Positions 7,205 through 14,932 are shown, counted from the stretch's first letter. The stretch is 37,012 bases of DNA from an uncultured Frankineae bacterium (GCA_902805775.1 CADCUB010000086.1:1-37012), one strand, 5' to 3'. A program made the numbers and translations. Notes: generated by a model from the letters alone, not told the origin.

Positions 7205-9715
7205 ATGAGCGATCCGGCCGGCAGCAGCGCGGTCCGCCGAGCGCTGGCGCGGGCGCGGGCGGGCAAGTCGCTCGACGTCGACGAGGCGACCGTGCTGATG
7301 GGCGTGCGCGGCGACGACCTCGACGCGCTGCTCGAGGTGGCCGGGCGGGTGCGCGACGCCGGGCTCGTCGACGCGGGCCGCCCGGGCGTCGTGACCTACT
7401 CCCGCAAGGTCTTCGTGCCGCTGACCCGGCTGTGCCGCGACCGGTGCCACTACTGCACCTTCGCCACGGTGCCCGGGCGGGTGCCGGCGCCGTTCCTGTC
7501 CCTGGACGAGGTCGTCGACCTCGCGCGCCGGGGGGCCGCGCTGGGCTGCAAGGAGGCGCTGTTCACCCTCGGCGACCGGCCGGAGGACCGCTGGGACGCC
7601 GCCCGGGCCTGGCTGGACGAGGCGGGCTACGACAGCACCCTGGCCTACGTGCGCGCCTGCGCGATCGCGGTGCTCGAGCAGACCGGGCTGCTGCCGCACC
7701 TCAACCCCGGCGTGATGAGCTGGTCGGAGATCCAGCGGCTCAAGCCGGTGGCGCCCTCGCTCGGGATGATGCTCGAGACGACCGCCGACGTGCCGGCCCA
7801 CCGGGGCAGCCCCGACAAGGACCCGGCCGTGCGGCTGCGGGTGCTCGAGGACGCCGGGCGCCACGCCGTGCCGTTCACGACGGGCCTGCTGGTCGGCATC
7901 GGCGAGTCGCTGCGCGAGCGGGCCGAGACGGTGTTCGCCATCCGCGCCTCGCACCGCAGGCACGGTCACGTGCAGGAGGTGATCGTCCAGAACTTCCGCG
8001 CGAAGGACGACACCGCGATGCGCGACGCGCCCGACGCCGGCATGGACGAGTACCTCGCCGCCATCGCGGTCACCCGGCTCGTCATGGGCCCGCGGATGCG
8101 CGTGCAGGCGCCGCCGAACCTCGTCGACCTGGCCGAGACGGCCCTGCTGCTGCGCGCCGGCGTCGACGACTGGGGCGGGGTCAGCCCGCTCACCCCCGAC
8201 CACGTCAACCCCGAGCGCCCGTGGCCGCAGGTCGAGGCGCTGGCGAGGGCGAGCGCCGAGCACGGCTTCGCGCTGCGCGAGCGGCTGACCGCCCACCCGC
8301 CCTACCTGCGCGAGCCCTGGCTCGACCCGCGGCTGGCCGGTCACGTCGCGGCGCTGGCCGGACCGGACGGCCTGGCCCGCGAGGGCGTGCGTCCCACGGG
8401 CCTGCCCTGGCAGGAGCCCGACGGCGGGCTGCAGCTGTCCGGGCGGACCGACCTGCACGCCACCGTCGACACGGCGGGCCGGGCGGCGTCCCGGCGCAGC
8501 GACTTCGACGACGTCTACGGCGACTGGACGGCGGTCCGCGAGGCGGTCCCCGTCCCGGTGCCGCGGGCCGACGGCGACGTCGCCGCCGCGCTGCGGGTCG
8601 CCCGCGACCGCCCGGCGGCGCTCACGGCCGCGCAGGCCCTGGCGCTGATGACGGCCGAGGGCGCCGACCTCGACGCGGTCTGCGCGCTGGCCGACGACGT
8701 GCGGCGCGACACCGTCGGTGACGAGGTGACCTACGTCGTCAACCGCAACCTCAACTTCACCAACGTCTGCTACACCGGCTGCCGGTTCTGCGCGTTCGCC
8801 CAGCGGCGGACCGACGCCGACGCCTACACGCTCTCGCTCGACGAGGTCGGTGCCCGTGCCCGAGAGGCATGGGACGTCGGCGCCACCGAGGTGTGCATGC
8901 AGGGCGGGATCGACCCGCAGCTGCCCGGCTCGGCCTACCTCGACCTCGCCCGCGCGGTGAAGTCGGCCGCGCCGGGGCTGCACCTGCACGCCTTCAGCCC
9001 GATGGAGGTCGTGAACGGCGCCGCCCGCCTGGCCGTGCCGGTCGCGGAGTTCCTCGCAGCCGCCCGCGACGCCGGCGTCGACAGCCTGCCGGGCACGGCG
9101 GCCGAGATCCTGGACGACGACGTCCGGTGGGTGCTGACCAAGGGCAAGCTGCCGACCGCGTCGTGGGTCGAGGTCGTCACGACCGCGCACCGGCTCGGGA
9201 TCCCGACCACGAGCACGATGATGTACGGCCACGTCGACCAGCCGCACCACTGGGTGGCGCACCTGCAGCTGCTGGCCCGGCTGCAGGGCGAGACGGGCGG
9301 GTTCACCGAGTTCGTGCCGCTGCCGTTCGTGCACACCTCCGCCCCGCTCTACCTCGCCGGGGTCGCCCGCCCCGGCCCGACGGCGCGCGACAACCGCGCG
9401 GTGCACGCGCTGGCCCGCCTGCTGCTGCACGGACGCATCGACCACGTCCAGTGCTCGTGGGTCAAGCTCGGTCCCGACCAGTGCGCGGACGTGCTCGCCG
9501 GAGGCGTCGACGACCTCGGCGGCACGCTGATGGAGGAGACGATCAGCCGGATGGCCGGCTCGGCCTACGGCTCGCGCCGGTCCGTGCAGGAGCTGGAGGC
9601 GATGGTGCACGCGGCCGGCCGCACGCCGCGGCAGCGCACGACGGCGTACGGCCCCGTCGACGCCGAGCGGCAGGCGGCCGCGCGCCGCGACCGGCCGGTC
9701 CTGCCACTCGTCTGA
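7205..9715 (+). CDS. fbiC: FbiC: 7,8-didemethyl-8-hydroxy-5-deazariboflavin (Fo) synthase, CofG-CofH fusion
   Basis: FbiC makes the F420 chromophore Fo from tyrosine and 5-amino-6-ribitylamino-uracil. The 836-residue protein holds two radical-SAM domains. The first, CofG-like, binds its [4Fe-4S] cluster through C77-x3-C81-x2-C84 (CRDRCHYC). The second, CofH-like, uses C522-x3-C526-x2-C529 (CYTGCRFC). Further matches include [10 protein letters not shown], the PPNLVD block of CofG, and [17 protein letters not shown] and [13 protein letters not shown] of CofH. Length is that of actinobacterial FbiC. In the window it is separated from fbiA and fbiB by two unrelated genes. The -10-like TAGGGT directly upstream suggests independent, leaderless transcription. 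The product is cytoplasmic and oxygen-sensitive in its reduced cluster state. Confidence 0.98.
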   Translation: MSDPAGSSAVRRALARARAGKSLDVDEATVLMGVRGDDLDALLEVAGRVRDAGLVDAGRPGVVTYSRKVFVPLTRLCRDRCHYCTFATVPGRVPAPFLSLDEVVDLARRGAALGCKEALFTLGDRPEDRWDAARAWLDEAGYDSTLAYVRACAIAVLEQTGLLPHLNPGVMSWSEIQRLKPVAPSLGMMLETTADVPAHRGSPDKDPAVRLRVLEDAGRHAVPFTTGLLVGIGESLRERAETVFAIRASHRRHGHVQEVIVQNFRAKDDTAMRDAPDAGMDEYLAAIAVTRLVMGPRMRVQAPPNLVDLAETALLLRAGVDDWGGVSPLTPDHVNPERPWPQVEALARASAEHGFALRERLTAHPPYLREPWLDPRLAGHVAALAGPDGLAREGVRPTGLPWQEPDGGLQLSGRTDLHATVDTAGRAASRRSDFDDVYGDWTAVREAVPVPVPRADGDVAAALRVARDRPAALTAAQALALMTAEGADLDAVCALADDVRRDTVGDEVTYVVNRNLNFTNVCYTGCRFCAFAQRRTDADAYTLSLDEVGARAREAWDVGATEVCMQGGIDPQLPGSAYLDLARAVKSAAPGLHLHAFSPMEVVNGAARLAVPVAEFLAAARDAGVDSLPGTAAEILDDDVRWVLTKGKLPTASWVEVVTTAHRLGIPTTSTMMYGHVDQPHHWVAHLQLLARLQGETGGFTEFVPLPFVHTSAPLYLAGVARPGPTARDNRAVHALARLLLHGRIDHVQCSWVKLGPDQCADVLAGGVDDLGGTLMEETISRMAGSAYGSRRSVQELEAMVHAAGRTPRQRTTAYGPVDAERQAAARRDRPVLPLV

Positions 9716-9805
9716 CCGGCCGGATGATCTCCCTGAGTGAGGGCCTGGGAGCGCGCTGTCACCGCTCCTCCGCCGCGACGTCGTCCCCACCTATCACCCG
9801 TTCGC

Positions 9806-9834
9806 TTGACTCCGCCGTCTGACACACGTGTAAT
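9806..9834 (+). promoter_or_regulatory. sigma70-type promoter of whiB2 with an overlapping palindrome
   Basis: TTGACT (9806-9811) and TGTAAT (9829-9834) are separated by exactly 17 nt, the clearest housekeeping promoter in the window and unusually AT-rich here. A perfect palindrome ACACGTGT (9824-9831) overlaps the -10, and a near-perfect longer inverted repeat GACACACG (9821-9828)/CGCGTGTC (9839-9846) spans it. The expected transcript start is near 9841, giving a leader of about 100 nt before whiB2. Confidence 0.75.
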
Positions 9835-9930
9835 TCTCCGCGTGTCGTTCCCCCCGCGCAGCCGGCCGGCGGCCGTTCTGCACGGAAGACACCGGGACGG
9901 CACCCGCCGTCCCGTCATCGATCTGGTCTG

Positions 9931-9935
9931 AGGAG
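9931..9935 (+). promoter_or_regulatory. ribosome-binding site of whiB2
   Basis: AGGAG lies 5 nt before the ATG at 9941 and fixes that start. It marks whiB2 as a leadered gene, unlike many neighbours. Confidence 0.75.
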
Positions 9936-9940
9936 ACGAG

Positions 9941-10210
9941 ATGACGAGCGAGCCGATCCACCTGGCCGCCCTGGGGGACGACGACGGCGGAGTGCTGGCC
10001 TGGCAGGAGCAGGCGCTGTGCGCCCAGACCGACCCCGAGGCGTTCTTCCCGGAGAAGGGCGGGTCGACGAGGGAGGCCAAGCGCATCTGCGTCGGCTGCG
10101 AGGTCAAGGGCGAGTGCCTGGAGTACGCCCTGGGTCAGGACGAGCGCTTCGGCATCTGGGGCGGGATGTCCGAGCGGGAGCGCCGGCGCCTCAAGCGCGC
10201 AGCGGGCTAG
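9941..10210 (+). CDS. whiB2: WhiB-family iron-sulfur transcription factor, WhiB2/WhmD type
   Basis: An 89-residue Wbl protein with four cluster ligands C27, C50, C53 and C59 (ALC, CxxC and GEC), the turn motif GIWGG (71-75) and a basic tail RERRRLKR for DNA contact. The sequence around AFFPEKGGSTREAKRICVGC is the WhiB2 subgroup (WhmD in mycobacteria, WhiB in Streptomyces), which works in septation and cell division. Location beside fbiC, DUF3499 and manB matches the mycobacterial whiB2 locus and supports the subgroup. It is transcribed alone from a strong sigma70-like promoter with a palindrome over the -10, so it is probably regulated at that site. Length is normal for the family. The holoprotein [4Fe-4S] state is inferred from the family. 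Confidence 0.95.
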   Translation: MTSEPIHLAALGDDDGGVLAWQEQALCAQTDPEAFFPEKGGSTREAKRICVGCEVKGECLEYALGQDERFGIWGGMSERERRRLKRAAG

Positions 10211-10227
10211 CAGTCCGTCCGGCCGGC

Positions 10228-10740
10228 TCAGGCGGGCGGCGGGTCCACCTCGTCGGGGTCCAGCGACAGCAGGCGGGCGACCTGGTCGACGACGACGTCG
10301 TGCACGAGGTCGGCCAGGTCGGTGCGGTCGGCGGCCCGCGCCTCGAGCGGGCGGCGGTAGACGACGACCCGGGCCGCCGTCGGCCGGCCGCGGTCGTCGG
10401 TGCCGGCCGGCAGCAGCCGCCCGAGCGGCACCGCGCCCCCGGCCGTGTCGTCGACGAGCACGTCGTCGTCCAGGGCCGGGTCGCTGCCCAGCGGCACGAC
10501 GGGCACGTCCTCGACGGCGAACTCCACGCCCTCGAGCTCCTTGGCCCACCGCTGCTCGAGCTCCTCGACGGCGTCCAGGACCAGGTCGTCGAAGCGCTCG
10601 CCGCGGGTCTGGGCGGCCGGTACGCGCAGGTCGCGGCCCCCGACGTTGACCGACATCGGGACCAGCGGTCCGCGCAGGCCACGCCCGTGCCGGTCGCGGC
10701 GACGGCGCCGGGAAGGACCGGGAGACGCGGCGGGATCCAC
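10228..10740 (-). CDS. metallopeptidase-family (minimal zincin, Rv3259-like) protein with degenerate active site
   Basis: This 170-residue protein belongs to the small zincin-like family found next to whiB2 and the DUF3499 gene in actinobacteria. It opens with a basic stretch (RRRRRDRHGRGLRGPL), then the conserved ERFDDLVLDAVEELE and EFAVEDVPVVPL. The expected HExxH helix near the C terminus reads LVHDVVVDQVARLL. The first His remains, Glu is Asp, and the second His is Val, so zinc hydrolysis is doubtful. Start choice: a GTG at 10746 is in frame, but the GTG at 10740 lies 7 nt after a -10-like TACGCT (minus strand, 10753-10748), as in other leaderless genes here. It is divergent from DUF3499. 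A binding or structural role is possible. Confidence 0.75.
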   Translation of the reverse strand: MDPAASPGPSRRRRRDRHGRGLRGPLVPMSVNVGGRDLRVPAAQTRGERFDDLVLDAVEELEQRWAKELEGVEFAVEDVPVVPLGSDPALDDDVLVDDTAGGAVPLGRLLPAGTDDRGRPTAARVVVYRRPLEARAADRTDLADLVHDVVVDQVARLLSLDPDEVDPPPA

Positions 10741-10747
10741 CCCCACC

Positions 10748-10823
10748 AGCGTAGGCGGGGGCGGCCGGCGCCGGCGGCGGGTGCGGCGCGTCGCTGGTCC
10801 CCGGGGGCCGGGGCGGCTAACGT
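10748..10823. promoter_or_regulatory. back-to-back leaderless promoters of the zincin-like gene and DUF3499
   Basis: On the minus strand TACGCT (10753-10748) ends 7 nt before the GTG at 10740. On the plus strand TAACGT (10818-10823) ends 7 nt before the GTG at 10831. The 64 bp between the two hexamers are very GC-rich with no clear -35. Both neighbouring genes lack ribosome-binding sites. Confidence 0.5.
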
Positions 10824-10830
10824 CCCGCGC

Positions 10831-11190
10831 GTGGCTCCCGTCCGACGCTGCTCACGCACGGCCTGTGCGCTGCCTGCCGTCGCGACGCTGACCTACGTCT
10901 ACGCCGACCGGGCCGCCGTCGTCGGCCCGCTCGCGGTCCACGCCGAGCCGCACTGCTACGACCTGTGCGAGGAGCACGCCTCGCGGCTGACCGCACCCCG
11001 CGGGTGGGAGGTCGTGCGGCACGCGGGCGACGCGTCCGACGTCCTGCGGCGCAGCAGCGACGACCTCGAGGCGCTCGCCGACGCCGTGCGCGAGGCGGCC
11101 CGACCGGGCTCCGGGCGCCCGGCCCCCACCGCCGGCGAGAACGGCACCGGGCGGCGCGGGCACCTGCGCGCGCTGCCCACCCCCGGCTGA
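10831..11190 (+). CDS. DUF3499 family protein
   Basis: A 119-residue conserved actinobacterial protein of unknown function, the counterpart of Rv3258c between whiB2 and manB. Its first half is highly conserved: RRCSRTAC, VATLTYVYAD, GPLAVHAEPHCYDLCEEHASRLTAPRGWEV. Cysteines C7, C12, C42 and C46, with two nearby histidines, suggest a bound metal, probably zinc. The C-terminal third is low-complexity. The GTG start has TAACGT 7 nt upstream and no ribosome-binding site. The longer upstream frame is a shadow. The position in a conserved cell-division and cell-wall sugar locus suggests a household role, not further defined. Confidence 0.88.
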   Translation: MAPVRRCSRTACALPAVATLTYVYADRAAVVGPLAVHAEPHCYDLCEEHASRLTAPRGWEVVRHAGDASDVLRRSSDDLEALADAVREAARPGSGRPAPTAGENGTGRRGHLRALPTPG

Positions 11191-11193
11191 CGG

Positions 11194-11219
11194 CTCAAGG
11201 TTCGGCCGCGTCCGCCGAT
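11194..11219 (+). promoter_or_regulatory. candidate FliA/WhiG (sigma28-type) promoter
   Basis: CTCA (11194-11197), a 16-nt spacer, and GCCGAT (11214-11219) resemble the actinobacterial sigma28-type consensus (TCA-rich -35, GCCGA-type -10, spacer about 15-17). It lies directly upstream of the small zinc-ribbon gene, with an expected leader of about 35 nt containing a good ribosome-binding site (GGAGG, 11252-11256). Confidence 0.5.
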
Positions 11220-11261
11220 GAGGTCCTCGACACGCCGCCCCGGCTGCCCCTGGAGGACCTC

Positions 11262-11471
11262 ATGTCGCTCGTCACCACGCCCGCCCGCCACCTCGCCACC
11301 TGCCCGCGCTGCGCCGGCACGAAGGTCACCGCCATCACGATGACCCTGCACGACGGCTCCTGCGTGGACTTCTCGTCCTGCCACACCTGCGAGGCCCGGT
11401 CCTGGCGTCAGGGCGGCCAGGAGCTCGACATCTCGACCGTGCTCGGCAAGGCGCGCAAGCCCCGGTTGTAG
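11262..11471 (+). CDS. small zinc-ribbon protein of unknown function upstream of manB
   Basis: A 69-residue protein with two knuckles, C14-x2-C17 (CPRC) and C40-x2-C43 (CHTC), separated by a beta-hairpin-like stretch ([19 protein letters not shown]). This is a zinc ribbon. The ending RSWRQGG...[10 protein letters not shown] resembles small conserved proteins at this position (between DUF3499 and manB) in other actinomycetes. I do not know a function. The ATG has a GGAGG 5 nt upstream, and a candidate FliA/WhiG promoter lies 40 bp before it. Its stop codon TAG is also the start of the manB -10-like hexamer. It could be a transcription-associated factor or a structural zinc protein. Confidence 0.8.
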   Translation: MSLVTTPARHLATCPRCAGTKVTAITMTLHDGSCVDFSSCHTCEARSWRQGGQELDISTVLGKARKPRL

Positions 11472-11474
11472 CCT
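11469..11474 (+). promoter_or_regulatory. -10-like element of manB overlapping the upstream stop codon
   Basis: TAGCCT contains the stop TAG of the zinc-ribbon gene and ends 8 nt before the manB GTG (11483). No ribosome-binding site is present between them. It fits a leaderless manB transcript. Confidence 0.45.
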
Positions 11475-11482
11475 CCTGCCCC

Positions 11483-12856
11483 GTGACCCGCGACCTCTCG
11501 ACGATCGTCAAGGCCTACGACGTACGCGGGCTCGTGCCGCAGGAGCTCGACGCCGACGTGGCGCGCGCGCTGGGCGCAGCCTTCGCGCGCTTCGCCGACG
11601 CGCCCCGCATCGTCCTGGCCCGGGACATGCGCGAGTCGGGGGCTGCGCTGTCCGCGGCCTTCGCCGAGGGCGTCACACGCGAAGGCGTCGACGTCCTCGA
11701 CGTCGGCCTGGGCTCGACCGACCTGCTCTACTACGCCGCGGGAGTGCTCGACCTGCCCGGGGCGATGTTCACGGCGAGCCACAACCCGGCGCAGTACAAC
11801 GGCATCAAGCTGTGCCTGTCCGGCGCCCGTCCCGTCGGTCAGGACACCGGCCTGCGGCAGGTCCGCGAGGACGCCGAGCGCGCCCTCGCCGGCGTGCTGC
11901 CGGACGCCGACGGACCGCGCGGCACCGTCGAGCAGCGGGACGTGCTGGCCGACTACGCCGCCCGGCTGCGCTCGCTGGTGCCGGGCCTGGACGGCATGCG
12001 GCCCCTGCGGGTCGTCGTCGACGCCGGCAACGGCATGGCCGGACACACCGTGCCGGCCGTCCTCGAGGGCCTGCCGCTGGAGCTGACCGCGATGTACTTC
12101 GAGCTCGACGGCAGCTTCCCCCACCACGACGCCAACCCCCTGGACCCGACCACGACCGTCGACCTCGTCGCCGAGGTGCGCCGCACCGGCGCCGACCTGG
12201 GCCTGGCCTTCGACGGCGACGCCGACCGGTGCTTCGTCGTCGACGAGCGCGGACAGGTCGTCGACCCCTCCGCGCTGACAGCGCTGATCGCCGTCCGCGA
12301 GCTGGCCCGGCGCCCCGGCAGCGTGGTCGTCCACAACGTCATCACCTCGGCCGTCGTCCCGGAGGTGGTCCGAGCGAGCGGCGGGACCCCCGTGCGCGTG
12401 CGCGTCGGCCACTCCTTCATCAAGGCGGAGATGGCCCGCACCGGAGCCGTCTTCGGCGGCGAGCACTCCGGGCACTTCTACTTCGCGGACTTCTGGAACG
12501 CCGACTCCGGCATGCTCGCGGCGCTGCACACCCTCGCCGCGCTCGGCGGCTCGTCGGGCACGCTCTCGCAGCTGCTCGCGCCGTACACCCGCTACGCGGC
12601 CAGCGGCGAGATCAACAGCGAGGTCGACGACGTCCCGGCCACGATCGACCGGCTCCGGGCGACCTACGCCGGCCTCGAGCAGGACGAGCTCGACGGGCTG
12701 ACCGTGCGCTCGCCCGAGGGCTGGTGGTTCAACGTACGGCCGAGCAACACCGAGCCCCTGCTGCGCCTCAACGTCGAGGCGCCGGACGACGACACCGTGG
12801 CACGGGTGCGCGACGAGGTGCTCGCGCTCGTCCGCGCCGTACAGTTCCGGCCATGA
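11483..12856 (+). CDS. manB: phosphomannomutase/phosphoglucomutase (ManB)
   Basis: ManB interconverts mannose-6-phosphate and mannose-1-phosphate, the precursor of GDP-mannose for glycolipids and protein mannosylation. The 457-residue alpha-D-phosphohexomutase shows all four domain signatures. These are the phosphoserine loop TASHNP (S99), the metal loop DGDADR (D244, D246, D248), the sugar-binding GEHSGH, and the phosphate-binding RPSNTEP near the end. The GTG start follows TAGCCT by 8 nt. The stop overlaps the next gene (ATGA), and two further genes follow with 4-nt overlaps, forming a manB/Trm112-like/SIS operon as in mycobacteria (Rv3257c-Rv3256c). Phosphoglucomutase side activity is possible. 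Confidence 0.95.
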   Translation: MTRDLSTIVKAYDVRGLVPQELDADVARALGAAFARFADAPRIVLARDMRESGAALSAAFAEGVTREGVDVLDVGLGSTDLLYYAAGVLDLPGAMFTASHNPAQYNGIKLCLSGARPVGQDTGLRQVREDAERALAGVLPDADGPRGTVEQRDVLADYAARLRSLVPGLDGMRPLRVVVDAGNGMAGHTVPAVLEGLPLELTAMYFELDGSFPHHDANPLDPTTTVDLVAEVRRTGADLGLAFDGDADRCFVVDERGQVVDPSALTALIAVRELARRPGSVVVHNVITSAVVPEVVRASGGTPVRVRVGHSFIKAEMARTGAVFGGEHSGHFYFADFWNADSGMLAALHTLAALGGSSGTLSQLLAPYTRYAASGEINSEVDDVPATIDRLRATYAGLEQDELDGLTVRSPEGWWFNVRPSNTEPLLRLNVEAPDDDTVARVRDEVLALVRAVQFRP

Positions 12857-13023
12857 AGCTCGACGCTGCCCTGCTGGAGATCCTCGCCTGCCCGGCCGAC
12901 CTGTCGCCGCTGCGCGCCGACGAGGCCGCCGACGAGCTGGTGTGCACCGGCTGCGGGCTGGCCTACCCCGTCCGGGACGACATCCCGGTGCTGCTCGTCG
13001 ACGAGGCCCGCAGGCCGGCGTGA
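12853..13023 (+). CDS. Trm112-like (YcaR-type) small zinc-binding protein
   Basis: A 56-residue protein of the Trm112p-like family: [18 protein letters not shown], then [23 protein letters not shown]. Cysteines C13, C31 and C34 are seen. The first knuckle has only one cysteine, as in many bacterial members. In eukaryotes Trm112 activates methyltransferases, and the bacterial role is not clear. It is overlapped on both sides: its ATG shares 4 nt with the manB stop, and its TGA shares 4 nt with the GTG of the SIS gene. This makes it an obligate member of the operon and too short to be found by length alone. Confidence 0.88.
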   Translation: MKLDAALLEILACPADLSPLRADEAADELVCTGCGLAYPVRDDIPVLLVDEARRPA

Positions 13024-14177
13024 GCCGGTCCCCCGAGCTGCTGGACGACGTCGCGGCGCTCGATGCGGGGGACCGTGGGGAGATGCTGCGCGCCGTCGCC
13101 TCGGGGGCCGCGCAGGTGCGGGAGGCGGCGCGCCTGACTGCGGAGGCCGGCGTCGACCGGCTGGCCGACGACGGACGGCCGCGCGCGGTGCTCGTGTGCG
13201 GCGCCGGCGGCTCCGCCGTCGCCGGTGACGTGCTGGCGGCTGTGGCGGGCGATGCGAGCCCGGTGCCCGTCGTCGTCTCCCGCGGCCCGGTCCTGCCGGC
13301 GTGGGCCGGCCCGATGGACCTCGTCGTGGCGGTCTCCTGCTCCGGGAGCACCCGGGAGACCCTCAGCGCGCTCGAGGAGGCGGTCCGCCGCGGCTGCCGG
13401 CTCATGGTCGTCGGCCGGGCGGGCTCGCCGCTGGACGACCTCGGCCAGCGGGGGCGTGCGGTCTTCGTGCCGGTCCCGCAGGGCCGTCCGTCCCGGGCCA
13501 GCCTCTGGGCGCTGTCCACGCCGCTCGTCCTGGCCGGTCACGCGCTGGGCCTGCTCAGCGCTCCGCCGCAGGACGTCGAGCAGACCGCGTCGCTGCTCGA
13601 GCAGGTCGCCGACCGCTGCCGGCGCGACGCCGACCACCTGGTCAACCCCGGCAAGCGGCTCGCCGCCCACCTCGACGGCGCGCTGCCCGTGGTCTGGGGC
13701 ACCTCGGCGGTGACCGGCGTGGCGGCCGCCCGCTTCGCCCTCCAGCTCAACGAGAACGCCGAGGTCCCCGCCGTCTGGGGGCTGCTGCCGGACGCGGCGC
13801 ACAACCAGGCCATGGTGCTCGAGGGCCCGGCCGCCCCGCGGGTCGACGCCGCGGGCGACCCCGACGACTTCTTCCGCGACCGCGCCGACGACGTCGAGCA
13901 GGCCGGGTCGCTGGCGCTGGTGGTGCTGCGCGACAGCGACGAGCACCCGCAGACGGCGGCGTACGCCTCGAGCTGCCTCGAGCTGGCCCGGGAGCAGCAG
14001 GTGCCCGTCCTCGAGCTGCACGCCGAGGGCAGGAGCCCGCTGGCCCGGCTGGCCTCGCTCGTCGGGCTCGTCGACTTCGCCAGCACCTACCTGGCCCTGC
14101 TGCAGGGCACCGACCCCACACCGGTCCGGGCGGTGGAGCGGCTCCGGGACAGGGCCGCGCAGGTCCGCCCGGCCTGA
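13020..14177 (+). CDS. SIS-domain phosphoglucose/phosphomannose isomerase family protein
   Basis: A 385-residue protein with two sugar isomerase (SIS) halves. The first holds [17 protein letters not shown] and [19 protein letters not shown] (phosphate-binding SxxxT loop), and the second has [25 protein letters not shown]245 and H261 are 16 residues apart and align with the catalytic Glu and His of archaeal bifunctional PGI/PMI enzymes, so isomerase activity is plausible. It is the homologue of the protein after manB in mycobacteria (Rv3256c). The type I ManA that follows in mycobacteria is absent here, so this enzyme may supply mannose-6-phosphate from fructose-6-phosphate. The GTG overlaps the Trm112-like stop by 4 nt. 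A hairpin sits at its stop codon. Confidence 0.85.
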   Translation: MSRSPELLDDVAALDAGDRGEMLRAVASGAAQVREAARLTAEAGVDRLADDGRPRAVLVCGAGGSAVAGDVLAAVAGDASPVPVVVSRGPVLPAWAGPMDLVVAVSCSGSTRETLSALEEAVRRGCRLMVVGRAGSPLDDLGQRGRAVFVPVPQGRPSRASLWALSTPLVLAGHALGLLSAPPQDVEQTASLLEQVADRCRRDADHLVNPGKRLAAHLDGALPVVWGTSAVTGVAAARFALQLNENAEVPAVWGLLPDAAHNQAMVLEGPAAPRVDAAGDPDDFFRDRADDVEQAGSLALVVLRDSDEHPQTAAYASSCLELAREQQVPVLELHAEGRSPLARLASLVGLVDFASTYLALLQGTDPTPVRAVERLRDRAAQVRPA

Positions 14178-14193
14178 GAGCCGGGCGGCTCTT
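14177..14193 (+). terminator. hairpin at the end of the manB/SIS operon
   Basis: AGAGCC (14177-14182), loop GGGC, GGCTCT (14187-14192), then a T and CAC. The stem starts on the last base of the SIS stop codon and has a further G-U pair at its base. It is compact, as in actinobacterial terminators without a long U-run. Confidence 0.5.
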
Positions 14194-14263
14194 CACAAGC
14201 CGGCCGCGCGGGAGCACACTCGGTCTGCGAGCGTCCGGACAGGACGTCGCGGGGGAGGTGCCC

Positions 14264-14434
14264 GTGTCCTACGCCCAGTGCCCGATCTGCGCCCTGCGCT
14301 TCCGCTACCAGAGCGAGCTCGAGGCCCACGCGCACGACGACCACTGCCTGCCGGCGCAGGTCGTGCTGCCGCCGCAGCCCGAGCGGACGGAGAGCGCGGA
14401 GCGCGTGACCTCGAGGCTGCTGCGCCTGCCCTGA
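14264..14434 (+). CDS. C2H2-like zinc-finger microprotein
   Basis: A 56-residue protein whose first half is a single C2H2-like finger: C6-x2-C9, a hydrophobic core LRFRYQSELEAH, and H22-x4-H27 (with H24 between). The rest is proline- and charge-rich without structure I can predict. No function is known. DNA, RNA or protein binding are all possible. Two GTGs (14258, 14264) are in frame. I chose 14264 because GGGGGAGG ends 6 nt before it. It stands alone between the SIS operon hairpin and a convergent thioesterase-like gene, and its stop codon lies in an 18-bp tandem repeat. Coding is supported by the finger pattern, by the ribosome-binding site, and by the G/C-ending codons. Confidence 0.65.
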   Translation: MSYAQCPICALRFRYQSELEAHAHDDHCLPAQVVLPPQPERTESAERVTSRLLRLP

Positions 14435-14461
14435 CCGGATCGCCTGCCCTGAGCGGGTCGC
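14426..14461. repeat. imperfect 18-bp tandem repeat over a stop codon
   Basis: Unit 1 (14426-14443) and unit 2 (14444-14461) both begin CTGCCCTGA and end TCGC. They differ at two of 18 positions. A third, poorer unit begins at 14462. Unit 1 carries the last two codons and TGA of the zinc-finger gene, so the stop is duplicated in the convergent intergenic gap. Confidence 0.8.
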
Positions 14462-14476
14462 CTGGCTGACGGGCCC

Positions 14477-14920
14477 TCAGGCGCGCAGCGCCATCACGTA
14501 CGTCCCGACCGCCGTCTCGACGTCGTCGGCCTCCCGCCGGAAGCGCACCCCGACCTCGAAGCTCGCGCGTCCCCGGGCGGCCAGCGAGTCCCGGGCGGAC
14601 GTCTCGTCGCCGGTGAGCTCGGCCTGCGCCAGCAGCGGCCCGGTGGCGACGGCGGAGTAGGCGATCGACGTCGCCTTCACCAGGGGCACCGCGCCCTGCT
14701 CCACGAGGTCGCCGAACACGCGCAGGAGCACGACGAAGGCAGCCGTCTCGCCCAGGCCGAAGATCGCCGCGGCGTGCGGGCCGCCCAGGTGGTTGTGCAG
14801 CTCCGGTCCCGCGTCGAGCCGCAGCCGGGCCGGGTCGACCTCGAGCACGCGCGGCCCCAGCGTGCCGACGAAGCCGGTCGAGCCGTGGATCAGGGCCGGG
14901 ATGTCGAGCGAGGTCGTCAT
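14477..14920 (-). CDS. DUF4442/hotdog-fold thioesterase-like protein
   Basis: This 147-residue protein fits the hotdog (PaaI/DUF4442) pattern. The loop ELHNHLGGPHAAAIFGLGETAAF is where such proteins place the N/H and G residues and the long central helix. It is followed by beta-strands VKATSIAYSAVATGPLLAQAEL and RASFEVGVRFRRE. Family members hydrolyse acyl-CoA thioesters, and the substrate here is unknown. The ATG at 14920 is chosen over an upstream start because TACGGT (14932-14927) lies 6 nt before it, which fits a leaderless message. The gene is divergent from the AhcY-like paralogue with only 38 bp between starts, so the two may share control. Confidence 0.78.
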   Translation of the reverse strand: MTTSLDIPALIHGSTGFVGTLGPRVLEVDPARLRLDAGPELHNHLGGPHAAAIFGLGETAAFVVLLRVFGDLVEQGAVPLVKATSIAYSAVATGPLLAQAELTGDETSARDSLAARGRASFEVGVRFRREADDVETAVGTYVMALRA

Positions 14921-14926
14921 GCGGGC

Positions 14927-14932
14927 ACCGTA
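14927..14932 (-). promoter_or_regulatory. -10-like element of the thioesterase-like gene
   Basis: On the minus strand TACGGT ends 6 nt before the ATG at 14920, with no ribosome-binding site. It lies in the 38-bp gap shared with the divergent AhcY-like gene. Confidence 0.45.

Noticed and set aside
5990-9790. A 1266-codon minus-strand open frame opposite fbiC and the acyltransferase
   Set aside because: Its composition is Arg/Gly/Ala/His-rich low complexity typical of the antisense of GC-rich genes, and fbiC on the plus strand is certain.
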